This document shows positions 7,822 to 16,958 of a stretch of DNA of 64,000 bases, in pieces; within the stretch, counting starts at the first letter, position 1, and every line of letters begins with the position of its first letter. The notes beneath the pieces are model-generated. The model did no database searches. It was not told the origin of the DNA and saw only the letters and a program-made list of their open reading frames with translations. The stretch spans positions 2,914,001 through 2,978,000 of the forward strand of contig OY970315.1 in assembly GCA_963716525.1 (NCBI GenBank). Reading direction: 5' to 3'. The translations under genes and the position numbers were made by a program. The stretch is from JBBREP01 sp963716525. GTDB taxonomy: Bacteria; Actinomycetota; Acidimicrobiia; IMCC26256; PALSA-610.

Positions 7822-9312
7822 TTAGGTCCAGAGTTGGCGTTCGGCGCCGAGGGGGTCGTCCTCGAGCGCCCACGTGCGGTCGATGCGCATCGTCGGCCGG
7901 TGATCGACGTCGTACGGGTCCCACGCGGGAATCATGTCGTGCGCGGGCTTGCCGCTGCGCGCGAACGCGAGCCAGGCTTGGTGCAGCGGGTCGGCGATCT
8001 CTCGCTGCGGCGGATCAGCGCCGAGGAACATCGACACACCCGGCTGATCCAGGTTGTCGAACACGAACGGGATCTCGACCGCATGGCAGGAGCGGAGTGC
8101 GCCACCGAACGCGGGCGTCGGCCAGGTGAAGAGGTAGCTGTAGGTCTCGCCGTACGAAGCGTGCGCATCGAGCAAGTCGATCATCGGCATGCGGAACACC
8201 GCGTCGCTCTCGATCGCGGTCCAGAGGTCGGCGGCCGAGGCGCCCGGGCGGCCGGCGCGATAGCCGTCGACCAGGGCGCGACCGTCGCGGCCATGCATCC
8301 GTTCGACGCGCCGTACGAGCTCCGCGTCGTCGAGCGACGCGATGGCCGGATCCATGAGGTTGAAGAGCGTGAACTCGTCGAGGTTCGTGCCGGTGAGCAG
8401 CGCGACGCCCTCGGCGGCGCCGCCCGCGATCGCATCGAGGGGCGGTTGGGGGAGCACGACACCGTCGTGCACGGGCGCGAACGGAAGGCCGTCACCCGAC
8501 GTCTCGAAGCCGAGCACGGTAGACGCGGTGAGCAGGTCGTCGACGCGTGCGGCGCGCCATGCGGCCACGTCGCCGCCCGTGATGCCGAGCGCGTCGCCGA
8601 GCCGGCGGGCACGATCCGTGGCCTGCTCGCGCGTCAGTCCCCAGGACGCCGCGCCGCTCTGCGCGATCACTTTGTGGAACAGCACGCCGGGCCGCGCCGC
8701 CGGAAGGCCCATGAGGGTGGCGACGCTCCCTCCGCCCGCCGACTCGCCGAAGATCGTGACGTTGCCGGGATCGCCGCCGAAGCCCGCGATGCACTCCTGC
8801 ACCCATTCGAGCGCGGCCACCTGGTCGAGCAGCCCGAGGTTGCCGCTCGATGCCAGCGCGGGATCGTCGCAGCACTCGGCGAGGTACAGGAAGCCGAGCG
8901 GCCCGAGCCGGTAGTTGATCGTCACGAGCACCACGTCGCCGTTGACCGCGAACTTCGTGCCGTCGTACCAGGGCGTGGAGCCGGCGCCGAACTGGAACGC
9001 GCCGCCGTGGATCCAGACCATCACCGGCCGGTGCCCCTCGACGCCGGGCGTCCATACGTTCAGAAACAGCGCGTCCTCGCTCTTGGGCCGCGAGTCGGAG
9101 CCCATCACCTGCTCGAGGATCATCTGGTTCTGCGCGGCGTCGGCGCCGAACTCCGAACCGTCGCGCACGCCGCTCCATCGCTGCTCACGGACGGGCGGCA
9201 GCCAGCGGCGTTCGCCGACCGGCGGTGCGGCATACGGGATGCCCTTGAACGACAGGCACGCGCCCTCGACGCCCGCAACGGGGCCGCTCCTCGTCTCGAC
9301 CACCACGGCCAT
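7822..9312 (-). CDS. Carboxylesterase, type B
   Basis: This is a 496-residue alpha/beta-hydrolase of the carboxylesterase/acetylcholinesterase family. Markers are the oxyanion-hole motif HGGAFQFG, the nucleophile elbow FGESAGGGS (catalytic Ser), the N-terminal FKGIPYAAPPVGERRW, and SEDALFLNVWTP. A catalytic His is expected near CHAVEIPFVFDN. ATG 9312 has a GGAGGT ribosome site 6 nt upstream; longer in-frame extensions are Arg/Pro-rich and not credible. No signal peptide is seen. It hydrolyses carboxylic esters of unknown structure, and lies divergent from the glucosaminidase gene. Confidence 0.92.
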   Translation of the reverse strand: MAVVVETRSGPVAGVEGACLSFKGIPYAAPPVGERRWLPPVREQRWSGVRDGSEFGADAAQNQMILEQVMGSDSRPKSEDALFLNVWTPGVEGHRPVMVWIHGGAFQFGAGSTPWYDGTKFAVNGDVVLVTINYRLGPLGFLYLAECCDDPALASSGNLGLLDQVAALEWVQECIAGFGGDPGNVTIFGESAGGGSVATLMGLPAARPGVLFHKVIAQSGAASWGLTREQATDRARRLGDALGITGGDVAAWRAARVDDLLTASTVLGFETSGDGLPFAPVHDGVVLPQPPLDAIAGGAAEGVALLTGTNLDEFTLFNLMDPAIASLDDAELVRRVERMHGRDGRALVDGYRAGRPGASAADLWTAIESDAVFRMPMIDLLDAHASYGETYSYLFTWPTPAFGGALRSCHAVEIPFVFDNLDQPGVSMFLGADPPQREIADPLHQAWLAFARSGKPAHDMIPAWDPYDVDHRPTMRIDRTWALEDDPLGAERQLWT

Positions 9313-9392
9313 CCGCCGACCTCCACGATTTGGTCCGAATGTCAAGCGTAGAACGCTCAACTCTCCTGCCGCGGGGTGCCGACACACTTCCC

Positions 9393-11014
9393 GTGCCCCG
9401 GCCGTCCCGTCCCGCTGTCGCGCTGTGGCTGGCTGCGGCGGTGCTGGTGACGGGCGCGGCGCTCGCGGGCGGCTCCGGCGCGGCCGTGCAGGCCTCGCCG
9501 GCGCCGAGCGCGGTGCCCGACGTGGCACCCGCGCCCGCGAACCCGGCGACGGTGCCCGGCTACGGGCTCGATCCCGTGTCGCTGCTCGGTCCCACCCGGC
9601 TCACGCCCGCGGAGATGGCCGCCTACGCGCAGTCGGTGGGCCATCCCCGGGCCGGCGTGCCGATCGAGCAGCTCGCGGCGATCTTCCTCCAGGAGGGGGC
9701 GGCGCTCGGTGTGCGGGCCGACATCGCGTGGGCGCAGTCGATCATCGAGACCGGCGACTTCGGATTCCCCGGACGCGGACAGGTACACCCGCCCGACAAC
9801 AACTTCGCCGGCATCGGCGCATGCGACTCGTGCCATTCCGGCCACCACTACCCGAGCGCTCGCGTCGGTGTGCGGGCGCAGATGCAGTTGCTGCGCGGCT
9901 ACGCCGACCCGAATCCGCTGCCCGGCGCGATGATCCACCCGCCTCGCTCCTACATGGGGATCGCGCCGACCTGGCGTGAGATGGGCCACGGCCGCTGGGC
10001 GACGTCGCCGATCTATGCCTCGTCGGTGCTGCGCGTGTACGCGGCGATGCTGCGCTTCGCGCACGTCGACATCACGTTCGTGCCGCCGCCGCTCACGGGA
10101 GCGTCGCTCGCGAGCTTGTCGGCATCGGGTGTACCGGGCGCGCCCTACTCGCCGCCGGCACGTGAAGGCGACGGTCTGTTCCTCGCGTCGCCGAACGGTC
10201 AGGTGTACGACGTGGGCGACGCGCGGTTCTGGGGCTCGGGCTACGGCGTGCAGCACCACGGCGGCGCGGTCGCGATCGCGACGACGCCGCACGCCGGCGG
10301 CTACTGGCTGTTCTTCGAGGACGGGCGCGTGCTGCCGTTCGGCAGCGCGCCGTCGCTCGGCAACACCACGCCCGGCATCGTCGCGGTAGCGCCGATCGAC
10401 GACGCGGTCGGCTACTGGACGGCCGACAGCGCCGGTCACGTGCACGCCTACGGCGCGGCGGCCCACGTGCAGCCCACGCCGGGACAGATCCCCGCGGGGC
10501 GCGCATCGTCGGCATCGCCGCGACCCGCAGTGGCCACGGTTACTGGCTCGCCGACTCGTTGGGTCGCGTGTACGCAGTGGGTGACGCCAAGGCCTTCGGC
10601 GACACGCCGCACATCGCGCCCGACGACCCGGTCGTCGCGGTCGCGGCCACGCCGTGGGACGACGGCTACTGGACCGCGACCGCCAGCGGGCGGGTGTTCG
10701 GCTTCGGCCGCGCGCACAGCTCCGGCGGCCTCGTGGAGGAGCTCACCGAAAAGACCGATCCCACCCGCTTCACCACCGCGCACGACCGCCACCAGGAAGG
10801 CATCCACGAGGCCGCGCACCATCTGGTGGTGGCGATGCAGACCGCGCCGTCGGGCCACGGATACTGGCTCGTCACCGCCGACGGCATGGTGGTGGGCCGC
10901 GGCGCCGCCCCCGACTTCGCGCCGGTGCCGCTCGGCGGCGCCGTGCCGGTGCTCGCGGCGACCGGCCGTCTCGACACCGCGCCGCCCTTGCGCTCGCTGT
11001 CGAAGCGCGCATAG
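9393..11014 (+). CDS. Secreted glucosaminidase-domain protein with GYW repeats (frameshifted near 10500)
   Basis: An N-terminal signal sequence (AVALWLAAAVLVTGAALAGG) leads into a mannosyl-glycoprotein endo-beta-N-acetylglucosaminidase-type domain (IFLQEGAALGVRADIAWAQ, then IIETGDFGFPGRGQ and NNFAGIGACDSC), expected to cut cell-wall glycans. After it come roughly 45-residue repeats of the form GYW....DG.V..FG.A, which I associate with Acidimicrobiia surface proteins. The frame breaks at about 10495-10501 (a G-rich run): upstream reads PGQIPAG, and the repeats resume one base out of phase with ARIVGIAATRSGHGYW and run to the stop at 11014. One missing base would restore a single protein of about 540 residues. 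The start is uncertain: GTG 9393 gives the best signal peptide, ATG 9339 is also in frame. Confidence 0.82.
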
Positions 11015-11089
11015 CCGGCGCAGCGGTTACGCGGGCGCAGCGGGGCTGCACGCACTCCGCGCCCGGCGGGCCGCCGATCGGTGTCGCGC

Positions 11090-12118
11090 TCAGATCGCCT
11101 CGACGACCTCGGCGCGGGTCACCACGTGTCCCGACGTCGCCGCGCGCTCCACCATCTCGCAGACGCGCAAGGTCTCGAGATTGGGCCGGCCGCTCACCTC
11201 GGTGACGGCGCGGTCGTGCACCGCGCGGTGCAGCACGTCGAGCAGCGCGTGCTCGCCGCTCGGTCGTATGCCATCGGGCTCGGGCACCACGACCGGCGGA
11301 GCGTTCCAGCCGAACCGCGCGTCGTCGGGTGCGACGGCCTCGGCGAACTCCCAGCCGTCGCCCGCACGGGTGAGCGCGCCGCGGTCGGTGTGCACCGACC
11401 AGCGCAGCTCCGTGGCGCGGCTCACGTTGCTGAGCAGGTACGAGCACGTCGCGCCGGACTCGAACGTGAACAGCGCCTGGATCGCGGCGTCGTCGCGGTA
11501 TCGGGACCACGGCACCGAGAACGTGTGTGCGCGCACCTCGGCGACGGGACCGAAGCACCATTGCAGCTCGTCGGCGTGGTGGCAGCCCTGGTCCCAGAAC
11601 ATCGCGAACGGATAGTCCTGCTGGCGGGGCGCGGGCCGGTACTTGTGCATCGCCAGGTCGATCAGCGACGCCGTGCCGTACTCGCCGCCCGTCAGCGCGG
11701 CGTGCAAGGTCTGGGTGGCCTTGGTGTAGCGGTAGTTCTGGGCCACCACGAGCGCCACGCCGCCGGCCTCGGCCTCGGCGACGAGCCGGCACGCCTCGGG
11801 CCAGCGGTTCGACAGGCACTTCTCCACGAGCACGTCCTTGCCGGCGGCGAAGGCCACGCGCAGGTCGGCGGCGTGGAGTTCGACCGGCGTGCACACCACA
11901 ACGACGTCGCAGTCGACGTGGTCGAGCGCGTCACGGAGCGACGTGAACGCGGCGCCCGGTCCGAGCGACGCGACCGCGAGCGTGTCGGCGATCGTCGAGG
12001 GGTCTCGCGTGACCACTGCCACCGGCTCGTAGCGCTCGTCCGCCGCCATCAGATGGAGCGGCCAGGTGCCCCGGCCGCGGGCGCCGACGTGAATCGTGCG
12101 CAGCGCCCGGGCACTCAT
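11090..12118 (-). CDS. Gfo/Idh/MocA family oxidoreductase
   Basis: This is a 342-residue NAD(P)-dependent dehydrogenase. The N-terminal Rossmann domain opens with IHVGARGRGTWPLHL. The diagnostic EKCLSNRWPEA matches the EKP-type motif, with Pro replaced by Cys, and GCHHADELQWCFG supplies the catalytic His region. Its ATG overlaps the stop of the upstream alcohol dehydrogenase (ATGA), so the two are translationally coupled. Members of this family oxidise or isomerise sugars, inositols and related polyols. The substrate cannot be deduced, but pairing with a medium-chain dehydrogenase suggests a shared sugar or polyol route. Confidence 0.9.
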   Translation of the reverse strand: MSARALRTIHVGARGRGTWPLHLMAADERYEPVAVVTRDPSTIADTLAVASLGPGAAFTSLRDALDHVDCDVVVVCTPVELHAADLRVAFAAGKDVLVEKCLSNRWPEACRLVAEAEAGGVALVVAQNYRYTKATQTLHAALTGGEYGTASLIDLAMHKYRPAPRQQDYPFAMFWDQGCHHADELQWCFGPVAEVRAHTFSVPWSRYRDDAAIQALFTFESGATCSYLLSNVSRATELRWSVHTDRGALTRAGDGWEFAEAVAPDDARFGWNAPPVVVPEPDGIRPSGEHALLDVLHRAVHDRAVTEVSGRPNLETLRVCEMVERAATSGHVVTRAEVVEAI

Positions 12119-13067
12119 GCTGGATACTCGAGCAGCACGCCGAGCCACGTGCCCGGTTCGTCCCGCAGACCCTCGTACGCGCGCTGAGCTTCGGCGAACG
12201 GGATCCGGTGCGTCACGAGCGGATCGACCTGCACGCGGCCGCTGGCGAGGAGGTGCTCGAGGAACGCGTGGTAGGGCGCACGCTGCTCGCGATTGCGCCG
12301 CCACTCGTGGGCGCCGATCACCTGCACCCCGCGGTGATGGATGTCGAAGTACGGATCGATCTCGATCTTCTCCGCGGGCTGGACAGGATCACGAGTCGAC
12401 CGTCGGGGTCGACGGCGTCGAATCCGGTGCGGAGCGCCGCGGCGAGACCGACCGCCTCGATCACGTAGGGCGCGGTGACGCCGCCAGCGCGCGTGCGTGC
12501 GTCGATACCGCACGCACGGGCCCACCCGACGCGCGGCGTGGCTGGGTCGAGCGCGATCACCGGATACGCGCCCGCCTCGCGGCACAGCTGCGCGGCCAGG
12601 TTGCCGACCAGCCCCAGCCCGATGACGATTGCAGCCTCGCCGAACCGCACCGGCGCGAGCAATTGTGGTGTGAGCGCGATGCCGAGCAACTTCAAGAACA
12701 CCACGCGCTCGTCGGCCAGGTCGCCGATCGGGACGACCGCGGCCGCGGGCTGGCGTGTCGCGCTGCTGTGGTTGGCCTGGTGCAGCACGCGCGTGCCGGG
12801 TGCGAGTCGGTCGGTGTCGACCTTCGCGCCGGCGGCCTCGACGACCCCGACGTTGCAGTATCCCGGGTAGTACGGGTAGCGCGCCCAGTGCCCTTCCACG
12901 TCGAAGCCCCGATGGGTGCGGCAGAACATCGCCAGCTCGGTGCCCGGCGAGATCAACCCGAGCCGGTTGCGGATGAGCACCTCGTGGGGACCGAGCTCTG
13001 TCGGAAGGTCGTACGACGCCACCTCGCAGGTATGAGGCGCGCCGAACACGAGGGCGTCGACGTGCAC
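12115..13067 (-). CDS. Zinc-binding-type medium-chain alcohol dehydrogenase (frameshifted near 12375)
   Basis: The N-terminal GroES-like half (ELGPHEVLIRNRLGLISPGTEL) and the nucleotide-binding half (EAAIVIGLGLVGNLAAQLCREAG) are those of a medium-chain dehydrogenase related to the L-threonine/sorbitol type. The frame breaks at DGRLVILSSP: the conserved continuation PAEKIEIDPYFDIHHRGVQ lies one base out of phase and runs to the stop at 12115. A single missing base in the ccgcggg run around 12373-12378 explains it. Classic zinc-ligand motifs are not obvious, so metal dependence is uncertain. Its stop overlaps the start of the Gfo/Idh/MocA gene. Confidence 0.82.
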
Positions 13068-13115
13068 GGGGCGAGACGATATCGAGCGGTGGCGCGGGGC
13101 CTAGTGTCCGTCGCC

Positions 13116-13772
13116 GTGACGGTGGAGCTTCGGGTGGACGGCGAGGTGTGCATGTTGCATCTCGGCGACGGTGAGAACCTCGTCGACCGTGACTTCCTCG
13201 CGGCGGCCGGCGCCGCGCTCGACGAGGTCGAGTCGGAGCACGCCGGGGCCACGCTCGTCACCACCGCTGACGGCAAGTTCTTCTCGAACGGCTTCGACCT
13301 CACGCTGCTGCTCGGGCTGCGTGGCGCGGAGCTCGGCGAGTTCATCGGTGCCGCGTGCGGGCTGCTCGCCCGCGTGCTCACGTTCCCCGCACCCACGGTC
13401 GCGGCCGTGAACGGCCACACGTTCGGCGTCGCGGCGATGCTCGCGCTCGCGCACGACCAGCGGGTGATGCGGGAGGATCGCGGCTGGTGGTGCCTCCCCG
13501 AGATCGACCTCGGCATGCAGTTCCACCCGTTCATGCAAGCGCTGATCACCGCGAGGCTCCCCACCGCGGTGGTGCACGAGGCGATGCTGTCGGGCCGGCG
13601 CTACACCGCACCCGACGCGCTCGCGGCCGGCGTGGTCGACGAGGTCGCACCGGCCGGCGCGCTGGTCGCCCGGGCCGCGGCGCGGGCACAGCCGTGGGCG
13701 GGCAAGGACCCGAAGGTGCTCGCGCGTATCAAACGCGACCTCCACGCGGCCGTGCTTGCCGAGCTCGCGTAG
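13116..13772 (+). CDS. Enoyl-CoA hydratase/isomerase family protein
   Basis: This is a 218-residue crotonase-fold protein, somewhat shorter than typical (about 260). The first oxyanion-hole segment is TTADGKFFSNGFDL and the second is AAVNGHTFGVAAMLALAHDQRVM. In hydratases two Glu residues act as acid/base; here the region DRGWWCLPEIDLGMQFHP resembles the delta3,delta2-enoyl-CoA isomerase subgroup, in which only one acidic residue is needed. GTG 13116 is chosen (GTG 13104 also fits); a -10-like TAGTGT lies just before it, suggesting a leaderless message. It is divergent from the alcohol dehydrogenase. Confidence 0.86.
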   Translation: MTVELRVDGEVCMLHLGDGENLVDRDFLAAAGAALDEVESEHAGATLVTTADGKFFSNGFDLTLLLGLRGAELGEFIGAACGLLARVLTFPAPTVAAVNGHTFGVAAMLALAHDQRVMREDRGWWCLPEIDLGMQFHPFMQALITARLPTAVVHEAMLSGRRYTAPDALAAGVVDEVAPAGALVARAAARAQPWAGKDPKVLARIKRDLHAAVLAELA

Positions 13773-13794
13773 CCCGGTGCTCCGGTACCGGTCG

Positions 13795-14628
13795 TCAGGT
13801 GGCGTCCCACACCATCGGTGAGGTGCCGTCGCCGCCGCGGTCGGCGTCGAGCAGCTCCACCGGCGAGTGCTTGTCGATGTGGCCGATCAGACCGTTGTAG
13901 ATGCCGTAGCCCACGAGCTCGCGCAGGCGCGGCGAGAAGCGCGCCGCGATGTGGCGCGGGATGCCGAGCTGCTGGTTCTCCTGCTGGCGGATCCAGCCCG
14001 CGCAGTAGTTCATCGCGATACCCACGCGGCGCTCGCCGGTGGTGTTCGCGCCGCCACCGTGCCAGAGCGATCCGTGCCACACGAGCACCGATCCCTTCGG
14101 CATCTCCGCGGCGACCGAGTCGTAGGGGTGGCCGTAATCGGGGGAGCGGTCGGCGAGATGCGAGCCGGGCACGACCCGCGTGGCGCCGTTCGCCTCGGTG
14201 AAGTCGGTGAGCGCCCACATGGTGTTGCAGACGGTCGGCACGTGCGGCTTGGCGATCGGCATCAGCTGGTCGTCGGCGTGGATCGGCTGTGAGGTCTCGC
14301 CCGCCAGGATCGCGATCGAGCTCAGCGAGGACACGAGCGCGCCGCGGTCGAGCACGCCTTCCACCACTGGCAGCACCGCGGGGTGCACCGGGACCTGTTC
14401 CCACACGCGGCCGCGCGCGAGCAGGTTGTAGACGCGCAGCGTGTGCTGGCCCTCGAAGCTGTTCGCCGCGGGCTGCACGTGTAACTCGCGCTCGAGCCGG
14501 GCGAGATCGCCGGCGAGCGCCTCGACGAGATCCGGCGCGATCACCCGCTCGAGAATCGTGTAGCCGTCGCGCGCGATGCGTTCGACATGACCGGCCACGT
14601 TCTCGGGGGCCGCTGTGGCCGTGTCCAT
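13795..14628 (-). CDS. Phytanoyl-CoA dioxygenase (PhyH) family protein
   Basis: This is a 277-residue Fe(II)/2-oxoglutarate-dependent oxygenase. The HxD...H facial triad appears as IHADDQ (about residue 117) and LWHGGGANTTG (about residue 198); GERRVGIAMNYCAGW supplies the downstream Arg that binds 2-oxoglutarate. Such enzymes hydroxylate fatty acyl or small natural-product substrates. ATG 14628 is preferred over a GTG at 14637. It is divergent from, and starts only 25 bp from, the gamma-carbonic anhydrase gene. Confidence 0.9.
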   Translation of the reverse strand: MDTATAAPENVAGHVERIARDGYTILERVIAPDLVEALAGDLARLERELHVQPAANSFEGQHTLRVYNLLARGRVWEQVPVHPAVLPVVEGVLDRGALVSSLSSIAILAGETSQPIHADDQLMPIAKPHVPTVCNTMWALTDFTEANGATRVVPGSHLADRSPDYGHPYDSVAAEMPKGSVLVWHGSLWHGGGANTTGERRVGIAMNYCAGWIRQQENQQLGIPRHIAARFSPRLRELVGYGIYNGLIGHIDKHSPVELLDADRGGDGTSPMVWDAT

Positions 14629-14653
14629 GCGGACCACGGTACCGTCCCATACC

Positions 14654-15172
14654 GTGCCGCTCTACGCCCTCGGTGACAAGACCCCGACGATCGACCCGAC
14701 CGCGTTCGTGCATCCCGACGCCACGATCATCGGCGACGTGGTGATCGGCGAGGAGTCGTCGGTGTGGGCCCAGGCGGTGATGCGTGGCGACGCGAGCCGG
14801 ATCGTGGTGGGCGCGCGCACGAGCATCCAGGACGGCGCGGTCATCCACTGCACGCACGATGCCGAGACCCGGATCGGCGACGACTGCGTGATCGGTCACC
14901 TGGTGCACATGGAGGGCTGCGTCATCGAGGATTGCTGTCTCGTCGGCTCCGGCTCGATCGTGCTGCACCGTGTGGTCGTGCGCACCGGCGCGCTCGTCGG
15001 CGCGGCCGCGATGGTCACGAACAACACCGAGGTACCGAGCCGGGCGATGGCGCTGGGTGTGCCTGCAGTCATCAAGCCCGATCGTGCCGACCCCGAGCTG
15101 ATCAAGCTGCAGGCGCACGGTTACGTGCTGAACACTCGCCTCTATCGCGAGAAGCTGCGCCGGCTCGCCTGA
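14654..15172 (+). CDS. Gamma-class carbonic anhydrase family protein
   Basis: This is a 172-residue left-handed parallel beta-helix protein built from hexapeptide repeats (IGDVVIGEESSVWAQAVMRGD). The metal-binding histidines of gamma-carbonic anhydrases are apparent in VIHCTHDAETRIGDDC and CVIGHLVHMEGC. The C-terminal SRAMALGVPAVIK segment is typical of the PaaY/YrdA branch. Carbonic anhydrase activity is not assured for that branch. GTG 14654 gives the family-typical N-terminus MPLYALGDK; an ATG at 14627 would overlap the divergent start codon. Confidence 0.9.
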   Translation: MPLYALGDKTPTIDPTAFVHPDATIIGDVVIGEESSVWAQAVMRGDASRIVVGARTSIQDGAVIHCTHDAETRIGDDCVIGHLVHMEGCVIEDCCLVGSGSIVLHRVVVRTGALVGAAAMVTNNTEVPSRAMALGVPAVIKPDRADPELIKLQAHGYVLNTRLYREKLRRLA

Positions 15173-15252
15173 CTGGTCGCGGGGTCAGGCCAGCCCGTCG
15201 GGCGCGGCTGTACGATCGCCGCGAAGTGCTGTTCCCGGCAGAGGCGGGTGCA

Positions 15253-15480
15253 ATGGCGGTGGATGTGGTCGGCAAGCTCGGTCGGGTGACGGCCGACATC
15301 ACCCCGAGCCACCTCGGCGAGGTGCTGATCGAGGTGAGGGCGGGCACGGAGCGCTTCCTGGCCTGTGCCTCCGACAAGGAAGCGACGATCAGGAAGCACA
15401 CCCAAGTTCTCGTTGTTGGCAGTCTCGGTGGGCGCACCGTCGAGGTGGCCCCGACTGATTCGATGAGGTTGCCCCGATGA
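15253..15480 (+). CDS. NfeD-like OB-fold domain protein (small)
   Basis: This 75-residue soluble protein corresponds to the C-terminal beta-barrel (OB-fold) domain of NfeD, without the usual membrane segments. The core reads GKLGRVTADITPSHLGEVLIEV and ends KHTQVLVVGSLGGRTVEVAPT, the typical NfeD barrel pattern. Its stop overlaps the ATG of the flotillin gene (ATGA at 15477). NfeD proteins commonly partner flotillin/stomatin proteins at the membrane, so the pairing is as expected; only the barrel domain is kept here. GTG 15226 is an alternative start. Confidence 0.8.
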   Translation: MAVDVVGKLGRVTADITPSHLGEVLIEVRAGTERFLACASDKEATIRKHTQVLVVGSLGGRTVEVAPTDSMRLPR

Positions 15481-16958
15481 CGCTCGCTGCCATTGTCGTC
15501 GCCGTTGCGCTCGGCGTGTTCCTTGCGGTCGCGCTCCTGTTCCGGGTGGCGTGGCGCGTCGCCGAGCCGGACGAGGCGCTGATCATCTCCGGGTTCCGAA
15601 CCGACCAGCGCACCGACGGCGTGGGCGAGAGCATGGGGTTCCGCATCGTGACCGGGCGCGGCTGTCTTGTGATGCCCGGTCTCACCAAGGTGCGCCGCCT
15701 CTCGCTCGAGGCGCACGAGAGCCAGATCTCGGTGCCGTGCGTGAGCCAGCAGAAGATCGCGATGACGCTCGCCGGCGTCGTGGTCTACAAGGTGGGCGAC
15801 GACTACCGCTCGATCGCGAACGCAGCGCGGCGCTTCCTCGACCGGCCGGCCCAGGAGCTCGAGACGAAGGTGCAGAACGTCTTCGTCGGGCACCTGCGCG
15901 CGATCGCGGGTTCGATGACCGTCGAGGACATGATCTCGGATCAGGACATGTTCTCGCAGCAGGTGCGTGACCGTTGTTCGCAGGAGATGGAGTCGTTCGG
16001 TCTGGTCATCGACAGCTTCCAGATCCAGGGAATCAGCAGCGCGTCGAACTACATCGAGAACCTCGCGGTGCCGCACCAGGCCGAGGTCGAGCAGAACGCG
16101 CGTATCGCACGGGCCAACGCCGAACGCGAGGCGGTCGGACGCGAGCAGGCTGCGCAAGCGCAGATCGCCCAGTCGGTCCGCGACACGAACATCAAAAAGG
16201 CCGGCTTCCAGGCTGAGGTCGACAAGGCGACGCAGGAGTCGGAGCAGCAGGGCCCGCTCGCGAAGGCGACCGCGGAGCAGGCGGTCGTCCAGGAGCAGAC
16301 GCATGTCGCGACGCTGCATGCCGCGCAGAAGGAGCAGGAGCTCCAGGTCGAGGTGCGCAAGCCCGCCGACGCGGAGGCGTACAAGCAGACCACGCTCGCC
16401 ACCGCCGCTCGTGACGCGCGCATCAGCCAGGCCGAGGCCGAGGCACAGGAGACGCGCTTGCGGGCCGAGGCGGCCGCGACGCAGACGAAGCTCCAGGCCG
16501 AGGCGCAAGCCGAGGCGATCAAGCTGCAAGCGAGCGCGCAGGCCGATGCCACTCGGCTCACCGGTCAGGCCGAGGCCGACGCGATCCGCGCCAAGGGACT
16601 CGCGCAGGCGGAGGCGGTCCAGGCGCGCATGGAGGCCGAGGCGGCTGGTATCGAACGGCGCGCGGCCGCGATGAGCCAGAACCAGGAGGCCGTCATCGCG
16701 CAGCAGATCGCCGAGCGCCTGCCCGAGATCGTGGCCGCCGCGGCGGCCCCGTTCGAGCACATCGGCCAGTTCACGGTGCTGAACGGTGCCCAGGGTGTGA
16801 CGTCGGCGCTCGCGGAGATCATCCAGCAGGCCGGCGCGCTCACCGGGCTGGCGCGCGAGTCGTTGCTGCCGGCGGTCACGGGTAACGGCAGCGCGAGAGC
16901 AGCGGCGCCGCCCTCGGGGCCCGACGACGAGAACGGACAGCGGGGCCGCCATGACTGA
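15477..16958 (+). CDS. Flotillin family (SPFH domain) protein
   Basis: This 493-residue protein has one N-terminal membrane anchor (about residues 3-24), an SPFH/Band 7 domain (about 30-210; AEPDEALIISGFRTD, GRGCLVMPGLTKVRRLSLEAHES, HLRAIAGSMTVEDMI) and a long Ala/Glu/Gln-rich coiled coil (about 215-410) typical of flotillins. The Gly/Ala tail ends before an 8-bp overlap with telA. Flotillins oligomerise and organise membrane microdomains. Its position between an NfeD barrel and TelA suggests a three-protein membrane-stress complex. Confidence 0.93.
   Translation: MTLAAIVVAVALGVFLAVALLFRVAWRVAEPDEALIISGFRTDQRTDGVGESMGFRIVTGRGCLVMPGLTKVRRLSLEAHESQISVPCVSQQKIAMTLAGVVVYKVGDDYRSIANAARRFLDRPAQELETKVQNVFVGHLRAIAGSMTVEDMISDQDMFSQQVRDRCSQEMESFGLVIDSFQIQGISSASNYIENLAVPHQAEVEQNARIARANAEREAVGREQAAQAQIAQSVRDTNIKKAGFQAEVDKATQESEQQGPLAKATAEQAVVQEQTHVATLHAAQKEQELQVEVRKPADAEAYKQTTLATAARDARISQAEAEAQETRLRAEAAATQTKLQAEAQAEAIKLQASAQADATRLTGQAEADAIRAKGLAQAEAVQARMEAEAAGIERRAAAMSQNQEAVIAQQIAERLPEIVAAAAAPFEHIGQFTVLNGAQGVTSALAEIIQQAGALTGLARESLLPAVTGNGSARAAAPPSGPDDENGQRGRHD

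Noticed and set aside
7798..7828. Telomere-like gggttaggt direct repeats
   Set aside because: Only three short copies next to a terminator hairpin inside a chromosome; too little for a telomere or attachment site.
7816..9351. A 511-codon open frame opposite the carboxylesterase
   Set aside because: Low-complexity composition typical of an antisense shadow; the esterase frame has intact catalytic motifs.
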